From Gammaproteobacteria bacterium UBA7803 (GTDB lineage Bacteria > Pseudomonadota > Gammaproteobacteria > Pseudomonadales > Azotimanducaceae): 64,000 nt of DNA. Where the stretch lies: contig DLCH01000057.1 of the NCBI GenBank assembly GCA_002480525.1, positions 1 through 64,000 of the forward strand, written 5' to 3'. Each line of letters begins with the position of its first letter. The first letter of the stretch is position 1. The translations under genes and the position numbers were made by a program. Shown here piece after piece: positions 43,892 to 51,190 of the stretch. Below the pieces are notes generated by a model that was not told the DNA's origin, ran no database searches, and saw only the letters and a program-made list of their open reading frames with translations.

Positions 43892-43974
43892 CCCTGCAGG
43901 AGCGCTTCTGGGGGCAGCCTTCGGAGCGCGATCCTGCCCGGCAGAATCGCGCTCTGGAGAGCGCTCCTACAGGG
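43892..43974. repeat. REP-like hairpin, copy 2
   Basis: Outer arms CCCTGCAGGAGCGCT (43892-43906) and AGCGCTCCTACAGGG (43960-43974) pair with one mismatch. An inner stem GAGCGCGAT (43924-43932) / ATCGCGCTC (43946-43954) adds a second hairpin. It sits between the convergent SDR 5 and TonB receptor 2 genes, and shares the outer head and tail with the hairpin at 10428. Its inner part is different. Confidence 0.72.
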
Positions 43975-43982
43975 GTATGCGC

Positions 43983-46400
43983 TCAGCGCGAGTAGACCAC
44001 CTCCAGCGCCACCTGCCGTGGCGGCCCCCAGCCCTGGAAGCCGCCGTCGACGCCGAGCAGCAGGATCTGTTCCCGGTACTCCTTATCTAGCAGGTTCTTG
44101 CCGTAGACCGAGACCCTGAGCGTATCCTCGCCGGCAAGGTTCCACTGGTAGCTCAGGCGGGCATCGAGCAGGCCGTAGCCGTCCTCGACGATGAAATCGT
44201 TGGGCGGCGAGCCGGCGATGTTGAAGTCGTCCTGAGCTCGCCAGGTGGCGGAGGCGTGGAACTGCCCGCCACGGAAGACCCGGTCGTAGGCTGCGGTAAC
44301 GGAGTAGTTCCACTCCGGGACGAACAGCACGTCACCGCCTTCGAAGGGCACCTGCGGGCAGTCGTTCGGCTCGGTCGCCGGCGCGCTGGGGAACAGCGCT
44401 GGATTGGTGAACGGATTGCACGCGGTACCGTCGGGGTTGAAGCCGGTGCGCCGGGAATCGAGGGTGTAGCTCTTGGTCTCCGCATCGATGTAGCCGGCGG
44501 CGAAGCGCATGGAGAAGGATTCCGTGAGATAGGTATTGGCTTCGACTTCGAGACCCCAAAGCTCCTGCTTGGGGATGTTGTTGACGATGGTGTTGGTGCC
44601 CGGTGGCTGGTTGTTTGGCAGCGTGATCACGGAGGCGGCCTGGACCCCCTCCCGGTCGGTTCTGAAGGCTGCCAGGTTCAAGGTCACCCGGCCGTCCATC
44701 AGCACGTTCTTGCTGCCGACCTCGTAGCTCTTCACCGATTCGGGATCGTAGGCCAGGAACTCCGGCTGCACGCCGCGGTTGTGAATGCCGCCGGACTTGT
44801 ATCCTTCCGCGTAAGAGGCGTAGAGCAGATTGTTCGGCGTGACGTTCCAGTTGGCCGTGAAGCGGAATATCGTGTCGTTCCAGCTATCCGAGGCTTCGGC
44901 CGGGCCGACGATGGGGGGGCCGGCTGCCTCGGTGGGCGGCAGTATCGTCAGACCGTAGACGTTGGTGGGGCCCTGATCCGGCGGGACACCCTGGTGGAAC
45001 GCGGTGACGAAGTCCTTGTCTTCCTCCAGCCAGCGTACGCCGGCGCCCAGCGAGAAGGAATCCGTGACCTGCCAGTCCAGAGACCCGAAAACGGCGACGG
45101 ATTCCACGTCCTCCCGCGTCCTTTGCGCGGTGAAGCCGGGCGGAAGCTGGCACAACGAGGGGTCCAGGGACGGGCTCGGCAGCATGAACAGTGCGCACGG
45201 CGTGCCGAACGGCACGCCCAGTGCGACCGAAGGTATCGCGATGACCTGGTTCGTGCCCTGGGCGAAATCGAACTCCGCGTCCCAGTAGAACCCGCCGACC
45301 ATGTAGGACCATGCCTCGTTGAATTGCCCGGCGAGCTTCAGCTCCTGGGAAAACTGCTTGTAGTCGCGGTCCCGCAGCGTGTGGAGCTGGGCGATGGGCG
45401 TGGCGAGACTGTCGAGGGTCGAGCCGTCGAAGTCCTGGCCGGTGACGTCGGTGGAGTCGATGTAGCCGGTGATGCTTTCGAGGCTGGCGCCGCCGCCGAT
45501 CTGGAAGTTCAGCGTCAGGCCGTACATGTCCACGTCGAGCCGCTGGAATTCGTCGTAGTCGGCCTCGTTGACGTAGGGATCGTCGCCGTTCCAGCGCGGA
45601 TCCTGGGGCGCGATGTCACCACCCTGATCAATCCAGTCGTAGGTGAACAGGGCGTCGAACCGGTCGTTGGGCTGATACTTGAGCGCGAACGTGACGGCAT
45701 CGTACTCGTCCGCCCCGGCGTCGCCGCCGCGGGTGATGTTGTCGAAGAAACCATCTCGCTCCTTGTGGATGGCGCCGAGCTTCACGGCCAGGACGTCGTC
45801 GACCAGTGGCACGTTCACCTTGGCTTTGGCGATCCGCTCGTCCTCGCTGCCAAGCTGGCCGGACAGATCGATGCCGAACTCGTTGAACCGCGGCTGGGTG
45901 CGTTTCACCACGATCGTTCCGCCCGTCGTGTTCTTGCCGTACAGCACGCCCTGCGGGCCGCGGTTGATCTCGATCTGCTCGATGTCGAACGTGTCGATGA
46001 GCTGTCCGGTGTTGGTGCCCTGGTAGATGCCGTCGATGATCACGCCCACGGCCGGGGGCTGGTTGTTCTCTGCATCCGCGTAGCCGAGCCCGCGAATGAA
46101 GATGGCGCCCTGGCCCGGGGCCGCGGTCACCATGCCGATGCGCACGTTCGGCGCCATGGCGTCGAGGTCGCGCAGGGTGCGCGGCGATATGCGCTCGATG
46201 TCCTCCCGCTGCAACGCCGTCACGGCGACCGGCACGTCCTGGATCGATTCCGCCCGCCGTTGCGAGGTGACGACGATTTCCTCGATGACGCCGGATGTGT
46301 CGCGTTGGGTGGCGCCCGACGCATGGATCGGCACGAGCAGACTGGTGGCAGCGATGAGTGGAAAGGCGCCTGCGGCGCGGTAACGGGTCAGGGTTCGCAT
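43983..46400 (-). CDS. TonB-dependent outer-membrane receptor 2
   Basis: 805 residues. Signal peptide to about residue 30 (...IHASGATQRD), TonB-box-like EEIVVTSQRRAESIQDVPVAVTAL, plug with IFIRGLGYADAENNQPPAVGVIIDGIYQG and a large barrel ending ALEVVYSR. Same class as TonB receptor 1 but clearly distinct. Cysteine pairs in the barrel loops (PCALF...LCQLPP; AC NPF...DCPQV) may form disulfides. ATG with GGGGAG upstream. Its promoter carries an operator variant resembling that of receptor 1. Confidence 0.9.
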   Translation of the reverse strand: MRTLTRYRAAGAFPLIAATSLLVPIHASGATQRDTSGVIEEIVVTSQRRAESIQDVPVAVTALQREDIERISPRTLRDLDAMAPNVRIGMVTAAPGQGAIFIRGLGYADAENNQPPAVGVIIDGIYQGTNTGQLIDTFDIEQIEINRGPQGVLYGKNTTGGTIVVKRTQPRFNEFGIDLSGQLGSEDERIAKAKVNVPLVDDVLAVKLGAIHKERDGFFDNITRGGDAGADEYDAVTFALKYQPNDRFDALFTYDWIDQGGDIAPQDPRWNGDDPYVNEADYDEFQRLDVDMYGLTLNFQIGGGASLESITGYIDSTDVTGQDFDGSTLDSLATPIAQLHTLRDRDYKQFSQELKLAGQFNEAWSYMVGGFYWDAEFDFAQGTNQVIAIPSVALGVPFGTPCALFMLPSPSLDPSLCQLPPGFTAQRTREDVESVAVFGSLDWQVTDSFSLGAGVRWLEEDKDFVTAFHQGVPPDQGPTNVYGLTILPPTEAAGPPIVGPAEASDSWNDTIFRFTANWNVTPNNLLYASYAEGYKSGGIHNRGVQPEFLAYDPESVKSYEVGSKNVLMDGRVTLNLAAFRTDREGVQAASVITLPNNQPPGTNTIVNNIPKQELWGLEVEANTYLTESFSMRFAAGYIDAETKSYTLDSRRTGFNPDGTACNPFTNPALFPSAPATEPNDCPQVPFEGGDVLFVPEWNYSVTAAYDRVFRGGQFHASATWRAQDDFNIAGSPPNDFIVEDGYGLLDARLSYQWNLAGEDTLRVSVYGKNLLDKEYREQILLLGVDGGFQGWGPPRQVALEVVYSR

Positions 46401-46739
46401 TCGAGATCTCCCCGGGCGGCTGCAGCCACCCCTCTCGTGGATTGGAACGCCCGCTGATACGACGACTGCGGCGATGAGTCAGTTTTCGACTACCGGATAC
46501 TCCCCGTTGGAATGCCGTGGGCCCGTGGCCGGAGACCAGCGGTTCCGGCGTCCCGATGACGCCGGATCGTCCCACTTCGACGCTCGACGACAGCCTCGGC
46601 AAGGCCGCCGGCATAAAAAGCCGTCGTGCTGGTTTCTTTTAGAGGATGGCGTCGTCATAGTCAACGGACGGCGCACGCGCCGGGCGCCAGCCCGGTGTCC
46701 GGTCGCTGTACCCTGGTGCTTACACGAGGAGGTGATCCC
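46401..46739. other. 339-bp divergent intergenic region
   Basis: Holds the 5' regions of TonB receptor 2 (minus) and the RidA-like gene (plus). The only recognised element is the promoter/operator at 46613-46664; the stretch between it and the receptor start (about 210 bp) would be an unusually long 5' untranslated leader. No ORF with a credible start, no tRNA and no obvious riboswitch was recognised in that leader. Confidence 0.6.
46613..46664 (-). promoter_or_regulatory. promoter plus shared-operator copy for TonB receptor 2
   Basis: On the minus strand TTGACT (46664-46659), 17 bp, TAAAAG (46641-46636) form a sigma-70 promoter. The element GAAACC-AGCACGAC-GGCTTTTTAT (46636-46613) overlaps the last base of the -10. 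The left half fits the consensus; the right half is diverged. It shares AGAAA-CC-AGCACG-CGG with the receptor 1 promoter, in the same orientation and geometry. Confidence 0.6.
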
Positions 46740-47129
46740 ATGGCACGAGACGTGATCCTGCCGGCGGCGGACCGGCACGCCTACGACTCTTTCCATTTCG
46801 CGCCGGCCGTGCGTCACGGCGGGCTGCTGCTCTGTTCCGGTCAGCTCGGCCTCGACGCCGACGGCGCGGTTCCCGCGGAGCCGGCGGAGGAGTTCCGGCT
46901 GGCCTGGCAGGCCGTGGGGCGCATACTCGAAGCGGCCGGGCTGGGATTCGACGACGTGCTGGAACTGACGACCTTTCACGTCGGCCTGCGGGATCACCTG
47001 CGGGCGTTTCTGGCGGTGAAGGACGAGTTTCTGCAGGCGCCCTGGCCGGCCTGGACGGCCATCGGCGTCTCCGAACTGGCGGTGCCGGGTGCCCGGGTGG
47101 AGATCAAGGTCACGGCTGGGACGGTCTGA
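46740..47129 (+). CDS. RidA/YjgF-family protein lacking the catalytic Arg
   Basis: 129 residues. Rid-fold pattern: FHFAPAVRHGGLLLCSGQLGLDADG, then AWQAVGRILEAAGLGFDDVLELTTFHVGL and TAIGVSELAVPGARVEIKVTAG. In deaminase-active RidA the end reads V-x-V-A-R-L-P; here the Arg position is Glu or Ser (VSELAVP), so imine hydrolysis of the classical type is unlikely and it belongs to another Rid subgroup. ATG with GAGGAGGTG upstream. Divergent from TonB receptor 2. Confidence 0.8.
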   Translation: MARDVILPAADRHAYDSFHFAPAVRHGGLLLCSGQLGLDADGAVPAEPAEEFRLAWQAVGRILEAAGLGFDDVLELTTFHVGLRDHLRAFLAVKDEFLQAPWPAWTAIGVSELAVPGARVEIKVTAGTV

Positions 47130-47206
47130 GGCCGGGCAGGCATAGGCTGGCGTCGGACGATCCGGCAGCCGGGCACCAGTGCGGACAGCCGGACTAGACT
47201 ACGATC

Positions 47207-47872
47207 ATGGTCGACGAGTTGCGCGAGTCCCACGAGTCCGCCCGGCTTCAGGCGCTGAGGCTGTATCGCGTGCTGGACACGGCCGGCGAACGCACGTTCG
47301 ACGAACTGGCCGAGCTGGCCGCGGCCATCTGCGATACGCCGATCAGCCTGATCTCGCTGGTCGACGGCGACCGGCAGTGGTTCAAATCGAGGGTCGGCCT
47401 GGAGGTACGGGAGACGCCGCGCTGCATGGCGTTCTGCGCCCACGCGATCGAGACCGACGCCGTCCTGGTGGTGCCGGACGCCCGCCTGGATCCGCGTTTC
47501 GTCGACAATCCCCTGGTGACGGGTGAACCGCACATCCGCCTGTATGCCGGCACACCGCTGATCGTGGACGGCGGGCACCGGCTCGGTACCCTGTGCGTCA
47601 TCGACCGACGGCCGAGAAGCCTGACGGCCTCGCAGATCCGGGGGCTGCAGGTGCTCAGCCGGGCGGTGGTCACCCAGCTCGAACTGCGCCGGGCCCGCCT
47701 CGACATCGAGTCTCTGTCTCAGGTGCTGCCGGTGTGCGCCTGGTGCCGCAGCGTGCGGGCCGGAGACGGTGTCTGGGAGTCGCCGGAGCGATACCTCATG
47801 GACACCGTGTCCGTGAGTCACGGCATCTGCCCGCAGTGCGCGGATATGCAGCCCGACCCTGCCGCGAGCTGA
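47207..47872 (+). CDS. GAF-domain protein with C-terminal cysteine-rich motif
   Basis: 221 residues. The GAF domain covers about 5-165 (TFDELAELAAAICDTPISLISLVDGDRQWFKSRVGL, CMAFCAHAIE, YAGTPLIV, LGTLCVID). The C-terminal tail LPVCAWCRSVRAGDGVWESPERYLMD...HGICPQC has two CxxC pairs, a small zinc-knuckle-like module usually found at the end of GAF or PAS sensor proteins. No kinase, cyclase or receiver domain is present, so output is presumably by protein contact. Confidence 0.78.
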   Translation: MVDELRESHESARLQALRLYRVLDTAGERTFDELAELAAAICDTPISLISLVDGDRQWFKSRVGLEVRETPRCMAFCAHAIETDAVLVVPDARLDPRFVDNPLVTGEPHIRLYAGTPLIVDGGHRLGTLCVIDRRPRSLTASQIRGLQVLSRAVVTQLELRRARLDIESLSQVLPVCAWCRSVRAGDGVWESPERYLMDTVSVSHGICPQCADMQPDPAAS

Positions 47873-47946
47873 CGTGGCGCGCCCGGCCGTCGGCCCCCGG
47901 GCCGGGGCCGGGGTAGACTGAAGCCAGGTCGGATCGCGGAGTCGGC

Positions 47947-48951
47947 ATGGATCCTCTGAGTCAGAGCAGTCTGGGCGCCGCCGTCGCCGCGTCGCCGGCA
48001 GGTCGGGCGGAACTGCGCGCCGGGGCGTTCGCGGGTCTGCTCGCCGGACTGGCCCCGGACCTCGACGTGCTCATCCGGTCATCCACGGACCCGCTGCTGT
48101 TTCTCGAGTACCACCGCCAGTTAAGCCATGCGCTGGTGTTCGTGCCGGTGGGGGCCGCGCTCTGTGCGGCGGTGCTGTATCCCCTGATGCGCCGTCGCCT
48201 GGGTTTTCCCCGGCTGCTGACGTACTGCCTGCTCGGCTACGGCAGTCACGGGCTGCTCGATGCCTGTACCTCTTACGGCACGCAGCTTCTGTGGCCGTTC
48301 TCGGACGTGCGGGTGGCCTGGAACGTGGTGTCCGTGGTGGACCCGCTGTTCACCGTGCCGTTGATGCTGGCTCTGGCCGTGTCGGTGGCGGCACGCCGGC
48401 GGAGCTGGGCCGTGATCGGTCTGGCCTGGGCGGTGCTCTACCTCGGGGCCGGGCAGATTCAGCAGTGGCGGGCCGAGCAGGCGGCGCAGACGTTGGCGTC
48501 GGGCCGCGGCCACGAGGTGGATTCGATGCTCGTCAAGCCCGCGTTCGGCAACCTCCTGCTGTGGAAGTCCGTTTATCGCAGCGGCGGCTGGTACTACGTG
48601 GACGCGCTGCGGGCCGGGATGCACGTGACCGCGTTCCCCGGCGAACGGGTGAGGGTGCTGGAGATGGACCCGCGCTGGTCGCCACCGGCGCCGGGCAGCC
48701 GCCAGCACCGGGACCTGGAACGATTCGAGCGGTTCTCGGCGGGCTATCTGGCCCTGGCCGAGGACGATCCGACGCTGATCGTCGACGTGCGCTACTCGCT
48801 GGTGCCGAACCAGGTCGACCCGCTCTGGGGCATCCGGCTGCGTCCGGCCACGCCGGACGGCCACGCGGGCTTCGAGACCGACCGCGAGACCACCCCGGCG
48901 GACCGGGCCGCGCTGACCCGCATGCTGTTCGGTAGCGGCACACCGCTGTGA
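47947..48951 (+). CDS. membrane-bound metal-dependent hydrolase, DUF457/YdjM-like
   Basis: 334 residues. The N-terminal half has four to five hydrophobic spans with conserved APDLDVLIR, YHRQLSHALVFVPVG and GYGSHGLLDACTSYGT segments: the Asp and His residues placed at membrane edges are the metal-site pattern of the YdjM/YbcI family. The C-terminal half (about 180-334) is soluble. Physiological substrate not known. ATG with few SD features. Not linked to neighbours by overlap. Confidence 0.78.
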   Translation: MDPLSQSSLGAAVAASPAGRAELRAGAFAGLLAGLAPDLDVLIRSSTDPLLFLEYHRQLSHALVFVPVGAALCAAVLYPLMRRRLGFPRLLTYCLLGYGSHGLLDACTSYGTQLLWPFSDVRVAWNVVSVVDPLFTVPLMLALAVSVAARRRSWAVIGLAWAVLYLGAGQIQQWRAEQAAQTLASGRGHEVDSMLVKPAFGNLLLWKSVYRSGGWYYVDALRAGMHVTAFPGERVRVLEMDPRWSPPAPGSRQHRDLERFERFSAGYLALAEDDPTLIVDVRYSLVPNQVDPLWGIRLRPATPDGHAGFETDRETTPADRAALTRMLFGSGTPL

Positions 48952-48991
48952 CGGGGTGCCGCGCGGGCGGCGGCGACGGCCCCGCGTGACC

Positions 48992-49342
48992 TCAGCCCGG
49001 CTGGGCCGGACCGCGGGGCACGATGCAGAAGTCGTGGCCCGTGGGCGCGCGCATGACCCACCAGCTCTCGACCCGGCGTTTCTTCGTGGCGCCGAGGGCC
49101 TCGAGCCGGGCCGCTTCGGCGTCGACGTCGTCCGCTTCGATGTCGATGTGGTAGCTGGTCGGCCATTCGACCTGCTGCAGCAGCACGTCGATGCTGCCGC
49201 CCTGGAGCGCCCAGTAGCGTCCGCGGGAGCCTGGTTCCGGGGCGGCCTCCAGGTCGAGCGCCGCCGCCCAGAAGGCGACGGCCCGGTCCATGGTTTCGGC
49301 CTGACAGTCGATCACGAGCGTGCTGAGACGGCGTCCGGACAT
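48992..49342 (-). CDS. VOC-superfamily protein (short)
   Basis: 116 residues. Single VOC module: STLVIDCQAETMDRAVAFWAAALDLEA, RYWALQGGSIDVLLQQVEWPTSYHIDIEADDVDAEAARLEALGA, WWVMRAPTGHDFCIVPRG. The pattern is that of the glyoxalase-like family often labelled as resistance or bleomycin-like proteins. ATG at 49342 with GGAGG upstream; a TTG start 12 bp earlier is less likely. Divergent from the CGNR regulator across a repeat-rich promoter region. Confidence 0.8.
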   Translation of the reverse strand: MSGRRLSTLVIDCQAETMDRAVAFWAAALDLEAAPEPGSRGRYWALQGGSIDVLLQQVEWPTSYHIDIEADDVDAEAARLEALGATKKRRVESWWVMRAPTGHDFCIVPRGPAQPG

Positions 49343-49370
49343 GGGTGCCTCCAAGACGTTGCGGTTCTGC

Positions 49371-49431
49371 TAACCGGTAAAAGTAGATTAGCTGGTTATT
49401 TGGTAACCTGTAAACCCGTCATTGCCGGTTA
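49371..49431. promoter_or_regulatory. cluster of TAACC/GGTTA half-sites
   Basis: Four copies in 61 bp: TAACCGG (49371-49377), CTGGTTA (49392-49398), GGTAACC (49402-49408) and CCGGTTA (49425-49431). The outer pair is a perfect inverted repeat. They fill the divergent promoter between the VOC gene and the CGNR regulator, so they are likely operators for that regulator (inference). Confidence 0.6.
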
Positions 49432-49446
49432 CGCTAGAATGCGCCC

Positions 49447-50061
49447 ATGAATTGGACTTTCGATCTCTGTGGCGATCATCTCGCGCTGGATTTCGCCAAC
49501 ACCGTCAGTGACCGCGACAGCGCGCAGCCGGTGGAGCGTCTGCCGGACTACCGGGCGCTGCTCGGGTTCGCGCTGCAGATGGGGCTCGTCAGCGACGCTC
49601 GCGCCGACGCTCTGGGTCGCGCGGCGAGTCGAGATCCGGGGGCCGCCGGTCGTGCGCTCGCGCGGGCGGTGCGGTTGCGGGACGGCCTGTTCGAACTGTT
49701 TGCAGCCATTGCCCGGGGCGCTCGGCCATCGGACGCGGCGCTGGCCGCCATCAACGGGGAAATGGCCGGCCTGCGGATATCAGACGATCTCGAGTTGTCC
49801 TGGGCGACGTCGGACGACGACGCTGGCGGATTCCTGGGGGCGGTGGTCGTCGCCGCGGTACGTCTCGCAACGGACGCGCAGGCGCGGCGTCGGGTGCGGC
49901 TGTGCGAAGCCCCGGACTGCGTCTGGCTGTTCTACGACAGCACCCGGAATCGCAGCCGCCGCTGGTGCGACATGCGCCAGTGCGGCAATCGCATGAAGGC
50001 GCGCCGCCACCAGGCCAGGCGGCGTGGCGGCGCGCAGGGCGGGTCGGGTCAGAAGGTGTAG
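49447..50061 (+). CDS. CGNR zinc-finger / ABATE-domain regulator
   Basis: 204 residues. N-terminal ABATE (DUF1470) domain starts DLCGDHLALDFANTVSDRD; the C-terminal CGNR zinc finger has C-EAPDC and CDMRQCGNRMKARRHQAR at about 155-192, a DNA-binding module found in putative transcription factors. It probably autoregulates and controls the divergent VOC gene through the TAACC repeats. The 3' end overlaps the convergent DUF481 gene by 13 bp. Confidence 0.85.
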   Translation: MNWTFDLCGDHLALDFANTVSDRDSAQPVERLPDYRALLGFALQMGLVSDARADALGRAASRDPGAAGRALARAVRLRDGLFELFAAIARGARPSDAALAAINGEMAGLRISDDLELSWATSDDDAGGFLGAVVVAAVRLATDAQARRRVRLCEAPDCVWLFYDSTRNRSRRWCDMRQCGNRMKARRHQARRRGGAQGGSGQKV

Positions 50062-51080
50062 CCGATGGTCACTGAGTGCTCGTAGTCGGTGCTGTCGGTA
50101 CCCTCCGGCGGCGAGTTGTTCCAGTCGATGGCGGTCTGAATGCGCGCGATGATACGGTCGGTGACGTTCATGCGCAGGCCCGTGCGGGAGCGGACGGTCA
50201 GGTCGTCGGTGTCCTCCAGTCCGAGCAGGCCCTCGTTGTAGTGGAAGAACGACAGGCCGTCCCACAGGTGCTGGTCGTAGTCGACGGCCCAGCGGGCGCC
50301 GACGAAGCTCTGGTCTTCGGCCACGTCGTAGTTCTCGTCGATGTAGGAAGGACCGAATTCCACCGACAGCGAGCGCTCGTCGGTCTCGAAGAACTGATAG
50401 CCCATACCGGCGGCGAGTGCGGAGCGCAGCTCCAGGTCGGCGAACTCGTCGCTCTCGAAGGTGGCGCTGCTGAACCAGAACCACTTGTCGGAGACGAAGT
50501 GGTCGTACTTCACCAGACCGGTCCAGTTCTGCTTGACGAGGACGTTCTCGGCTTCCTCCTCGTTGTACTCACCGGACAGCGTGTAGCGGTTGCGCTTGGT
50601 ACGGGTGACCACCCGGCCGTCGAGGTGCAGGTTCTCGGACTCGGAGTTGCCGCTGGCCAGGGTGATGCCGACGTTGGCGCTGCCGTTGACCTTCACCGCC
50701 AGCTCCTGGCGCTGCAGCGCCAGCGGGTCCTCGCGGTACACGCCGCCCACCTGGCCGAGGGCCAGGCGCCGGGTGCCGGTCTCGTCCACCGCCACGACCA
50801 CGCCGCCGCCTTCGGCCGGGCTCAGCGTGCCGGTGAGGTAGGCGCCGTCACCGAGCTGCACGGTCACGGGCTGGTCGGTCTCGATGCTGACGATGGTGCC
50901 CCGCGGCACCTTGAGCTCGCCGGCGAAGGTGCCGCTGAGCGTGGCTTCGGCGCCGTCGAGGCGCTCGATGGTGCCGACGATGCGGCTGCCGTCCGCCAGG
51001 TTCAGGACGTCGGCCTGTAACCCGCCGGCGGCGAACGCCATAATGAGCGAAAGCAGAGCGATACCCGATGCGCGTGCCAT
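50049..51080 (-). CDS. DUF481 outer-membrane protein
   Basis: 343 residues. Signal peptide (ARASGIALLSLIMAFAAGGLQAD), then a small periplasmic beta domain (LADGSRIVGTIERLDGAEATLSGTFAGELKVPRG) and a DUF481 barrel from about residue 140 (VNGSANVGITLASGNSESENLHLDG...) ending in SVTIGYTF with a terminal Phe typical of Bam substrates. Many DUF481 proteins are salt-induced outer-membrane proteins (YdiY-like). Start at 51080 with GGAG upstream. Confidence 0.85.
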   Translation of the reverse strand: MARASGIALLSLIMAFAAGGLQADVLNLADGSRIVGTIERLDGAEATLSGTFAGELKVPRGTIVSIETDQPVTVQLGDGAYLTGTLSPAEGGGVVVAVDETGTRRLALGQVGGVYREDPLALQRQELAVKVNGSANVGITLASGNSESENLHLDGRVVTRTKRNRYTLSGEYNEEEAENVLVKQNWTGLVKYDHFVSDKWFWFSSATFESDEFADLELRSALAAGMGYQFFETDERSLSVEFGPSYIDENYDVAEDQSFVGARWAVDYDQHLWDGLSFFHYNEGLLGLEDTDDLTVRSRTGLRMNVTDRIIARIQTAIDWNNSPPEGTDSTDYEHSVTIGYTF

Positions 51081-51190
51081 GGAGGAACTCCGTGTTTGAG
51101 GCGAAACGCGCATTGTAGGTAGGCGCGGGGCCCGTGCAACGACTGATTGCGGTCGCCGCGGGCGTCATCACCCACCGGCGGGAGAGTGCA

